Assembly: GCA_937873555.1 (NCBI GenBank)
Contig: CALMWN010000144.1
Coordinates: forward strand, 1-16,408
DNA length: 16,408 nt
Source: an uncultured Clostridia bacterium
Lineage (GTDB): Bacteria; Bacillota; Clostridia; Acetivibrionales; CALMWN01
Direction of reading: 5' to 3'
Shown here: in pieces, positions 14,540 to 16,408 of the stretch
How the letters are laid out: the number at the start of each line of letters is the position of its first letter
Numbering within the stretch: position 1 is the stretch's first letter
Notes under the pieces: generated by a model
Database searches by the model: none
Told to the model about the DNA's origin: nothing
Seen by the model: only the letters and a program-made list of their open reading frames with translations
Translations under genes and position numbers: made by a program

Positions 14540-15256
14540 ATGAAAAAGTTATTTCTCACCAGCATCATTATTACCGCTTGTGTTGCACTGTACGCCGCCG
14601 TGTGGCCTCGAAGCGCCGAGGACGGAAAAGTACCCGTCGGCCCGGCAAAACCTGCCGTAAGCGCCGAAATTGAAACAAAGCCGGAGGAAACGCCATCAAT
14701 CATTTTTTCTACAAATAATCACGCTTCTGAATCGGAGATTGTTGCAGAAAGTGAACTCCCGAAAATTGATATAACATCGATAGAGGAAAAAACCGAACCA
14801 ACACCGCCTCCCAGGATTGCACTGAAGCAAACAGCAGTGCCCTCATCCGTACCTAAGCCAGGTACGATAGCGATTGTCGATGGTGAGCGCTGTATGTGGA
14901 TTCCGGGATTTGGCTGGGTCAAGGACGAAGGAGGAGGAATCATCGGAATTCCCGTTGACGGTGAAGGAGACATCAATAAACATATAGGCGTCATAGGCGG
15001 CGGCACAACGGTTGGAAATCCAGGTGATGAGCTAACCGGACACAAGGTAGGTATCATAGGCGGCGGCACTGTTGCCGAGGATATGTACGAGTCCGGCGTT
15101 AAAATCGGTATTATGGGCGGTGAGGAAACTCCTACAGAAAAAATGGCTCCTCCTCGCGCTGAACTGCCTGAACCGACAGGCAATGTCATATATATCGAGC
15201 TTCAACCGCCAGTAACAAAGGACAGCACCCCGCCAGATTACAAACCCGGTCAGTAA
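14540..15256 (+). CDS. Anchored proline-rich protein with Gly repeats (DUF6550-like)
   Basis: This 238-aa protein starts after GAGGGAGG. Residues 1-22 (MKKLFLTSIIITACVALYAA plus VW) form a signal anchor; the sequence ITAC at 11-14 could be a lipobox, though the hydrophobic stretch continues after it, so a membrane anchor fits better. A Pro/Glu/Ser-rich linker (about 30-105) follows. Then comes a conserved-looking ERCMWIPGFGWVKDEGGG (116-133) and three similar Gly-rich units, IGVIGGGT (149-156), VGIIGGGT (170-177) and IGIMGGEE (189-196). The end is again Pro-rich. The layout resembles the DUF6550-type proteins of clostridial mobile elements, by memory only. It should lie outside the membrane. 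Function unknown. Confidence 0.75.
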   Translation: MKKLFLTSIIITACVALYAAVWPRSAEDGKVPVGPAKPAVSAEIETKPEETPSIIFSTNNHASESEIVAESELPKIDITSIEEKTEPTPPPRIALKQTAVPSSVPKPGTIAIVDGERCMWIPGFGWVKDEGGGIIGIPVDGEGDINKHIGVIGGGTTVGNPGDELTGHKVGIIGGGTVAEDMYESGVKIGIMGGEETPTEKMAPPRAELPEPTGNVIYIELQPPVTKDSTPPDYKPGQ

Positions 15257-15273
15257 CTCCATAAATGACGAAA

Positions 15274-15306
15274 GCAGGGGCGTCACAAAAATCATGACGC
15301 CCTTGC
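15274..15306. terminator. Hairpin between convergent genes
   Basis: GCAGGGGCGTCA (15274-15285) pairs with TGACGCCCTTGC (15295-15306) with one mismatch around a nine-base loop. It lies between the stop at 15256 (plus) and that at 15314 (minus), so it could end both transcripts. The stem is GC-rich; T-tracts are poor on both sides, better on the minus strand (CTTTCGTCATTT). Confidence 0.65.
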
Positions 15307-15313
15307 AATGTTC

Positions 15314-15652
15314 TTACCTTGATACGGCTGTTCGCCAATTGACATATCCCTTCTCGTTGACACGAAAGCTGCATTCCCAGCGGGTATTGTTGCTTACCTC
15401 ATCAGCAAAATTGATTAGGCTTTCTTTTGGTGAGTAGGAAACGCCCCAGCTTTGCCACCAAGCGGGAAGTATATATCGGTTCCCGTCATCGGAGTCAAAG
15501 TAGCATAACAGCATAGGCTTATTTTTGTGCCAGCAGCGATATCGTAATATTCCGGTAAAGCTGCCTGTTTCAGAAGGATAGTAGTATTGCCCCAAAGGAG
15601 CGCTTTCCCGATCCGCAACTGTACGGATAATTTCATCTCTAAATTTATTCAT
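15314..15652 (-). CDS. Unknown small protein downstream of the relaxase, 112 aa
   Basis: I do not recognise this family. GGAGG (15666-15662 on the minus strand) supports the ATG at 15652. The protein is soluble-looking and rich in Trp and Tyr, with segments such as GQYYYPSETG (residues 21-30), LRYRCWHKNK and LPAWWQSWGV. The C-terminal third reads like a short beta-rich part (RWECSFRVNEKGYVNWRTAV). It begins 18 bp after the stop of the MobV-type gene and is read in the same direction, so the two are probably co-transcribed. This suggests a link with mobilization or a small adjacent cargo role. It ends facing the anchored-protein gene, with a hairpin between. Confidence 0.7.
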   Translation of the reverse strand: MNKFRDEIIRTVADRESAPLGQYYYPSETGSFTGILRYRCWHKNKPMLLCYFDSDDGNRYILPAWWQSWGVSYSPKESLINFADEVSNNTRWECSFRVNEKGYVNWRTAVSR

Positions 15653-15670
15653 TCTCTCATACCTCCAAAA

Positions 15671-16408
15671 TTATAATTTCAATCCCTGTGTCTGTTCGCC
15701 TTGCTTCTGTTCGTACTGTTCCATCAACTCCTTTCTTAGTTCCTCCGGAATGGAGTCCACAAACTCCTGATAATCTCGCAGCTGATAGATAAGCGTTGTG
15801 TTCTCGTTCTGTACGGCCTGTGCGGTGCGCTGTGCTTGTCTTGTCTTTGTTTCCAGAGCAGCCTCGTTGTGCTGCAAAATTTCAAGCTGCTGGGCGTAAG
15901 GCTTCAGCTGGTTCTCAAAGGCATTGATGCGAGGATACCATTTGCAGAACATATCCAGAAGGTTTTCTTTCTTTTTCTGTGCGTTAAAGGTACCGATGCC
16001 TTCTATCTCCCGCCTCATTTGCTCCATCTGTTCAGTCAGGCGGTTTGCCTGCTTATAAAGCCAGGTCGGAATGTGCTTGCGTTTGGTGACTGCAGCGGAT
16101 TCTCCGCGCTCCAACTCGGAAAACTCCTTAGACATGTGTTCATGAAACTTGTCCTGCCACTCAATGAGCTTGTGACGGTCACCCATTACTTCCTTGGCAG
16201 AAAGGCGCTTATCTTTTGTAAGCGGTACAAAGCAAAGATGCATGTGCGGGTTCCGCTCGTCCATATGAACCACCGCCGAGAAAACATTGTCCGCGCCGAC
16301 TTCCTCCTGTAAAAACTCCAGCGCATGTTTAAAATATTTTCCCGTTTCTTCCGTTGAACGGCGATCAAAAAACTCCGGACTTGCGGTAATGATGGTGTCA
16401 ATGAATTT
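15671..16408 (-). CDS. mob: MobV/Pre-type plasmid mobilization relaxase, partial
   Basis: The frame stays open to the window's right edge, so the N-terminus is missing; 245 residues are visible. The first visible part (KFIDTIITASPEFFDRRSTE, then a helix and the strand VFSAVVH) leads to the MobV catalytic motif HMDERNPHMH (visible residues about 47-56), in which the histidines and Glu bind metal. Next come FVPLTKDKRLSAKEVMG and a basic helical section, and after about residue 120 a long coiled-coil, Gln/Glu-rich tail ending in QGLKL. MobV proteins nick DNA at oriT and start transfer using a host conjugation apparatus. The GTG before the VHMDER segment is internal, not the start. oriT is not in the window; it usually lies upstream of the gene, beyond the edge. 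Confidence 0.9.
   Translation of the reverse strand, partial: KFIDTIITASPEFFDRRSTEETGKYFKHALEFLQEEVGADNVFSAVVHMDERNPHMHLCFVPLTKDKRLSAKEVMGDRHKLIEWQDKFHEHMSKEFSELERGESAAVTKRKHIPTWLYKQANRLTEQMEQMRREIEGIGTFNAQKKKENLLDMFCKWYPRINAFENQLKPYAQQLEILQHNEAALETKTRQAQRTAQAVQNENTTLIYQLRDYQEFVDSIPEELRKELMEQYEQKQGEQTQGLKL

Noticed and set aside
14719..15189. 156-codon minus-strand frame opposite the anchored-protein gene
   Set aside because: It is a Pro/Gly/Ser-rich mirror of the repetitive plus-strand gene, which has a clear SD and signal anchor; this frame has neither.

Overview
The window looks like part of a Clostridia-type (Firmicutes) integrated mobile element. The grounds are strong GGAGG-type ribosome binding sites, dense small intergenic gaps, moderately AT-rich codon use, and gene families common on clostridial conjugative or mobilizable elements: a tyrosine recombinase with an excisionase-like HTH gene, a sigma-like regulator, a MobV/Pre-type mobilization protein and a proline-rich anchored protein. 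Species cannot be named from the sequence.

Layout. (1) 1-477: tail of an IS701/IS4-like transposase, cut by the window edge and frameshifted at an A8 run. (2) 558-2478: a three-gene plus-strand cluster made of an unknown protein, a RlaP/YcgL-type nucleotidyltransferase and a WapI-like immunity-type protein. (3) 2632-5151: a complete IS21-family element (istA, istB) with double terminal repeats and a 5-bp target duplication (TAAGA). It has split a 197-codon HTH gene on the minus strand; the two pieces (5599-5147 and 2631-2481) rejoin exactly in frame. (4) 7190-5613 on the minus strand: excisionase-like gene and tyrosine integrase, co-directional with the split HTH gene. (5) 7319-8791 on the plus strand: a sigma-70 region-4-like regulator, a hairpin terminator, and a protein with a C-terminal four-cysteine zinc-binding motif. 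A divergent regulatory region (7191-7318) with several palindromes lies between the integration and regulator genes. (6) 9015-13726: a Type III-like restriction-modification pair (Mod methyltransferase; Res helicase/nuclease). (7) 13802-15256: a truncated paralog of the next large gene, a tightly coupled cassette of a 41-codon ORF plus two SymE-like proteins, and the full-length proline-rich anchored protein. (8) 15314-16408 on the minus strand: a small unknown protein downstream of a MobV-type relaxase whose N-terminus lies beyond the window.

How it fits together. Integrase, excisionase-like protein and relaxase would move the element. The sigma-like and HTH proteins probably regulate it. 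The R-M pair, SymE-like cassette and nucleotidyltransferase/immunity cluster look like defence or stabilisation cargo. The IS21 insertion has probably inactivated one accessory regulator next to the integrase. Three small genes shorter than usual calling limits (13802-13927, 13973-14098, 14295-14471) are supported by ribosome binding sites, overlaps or paralogy. No stretch longer than 300 bases lacks a gene or an IS end; the longest ordinary gap is 8792-9014. I saw no tRNA, rRNA or CRISPR array.
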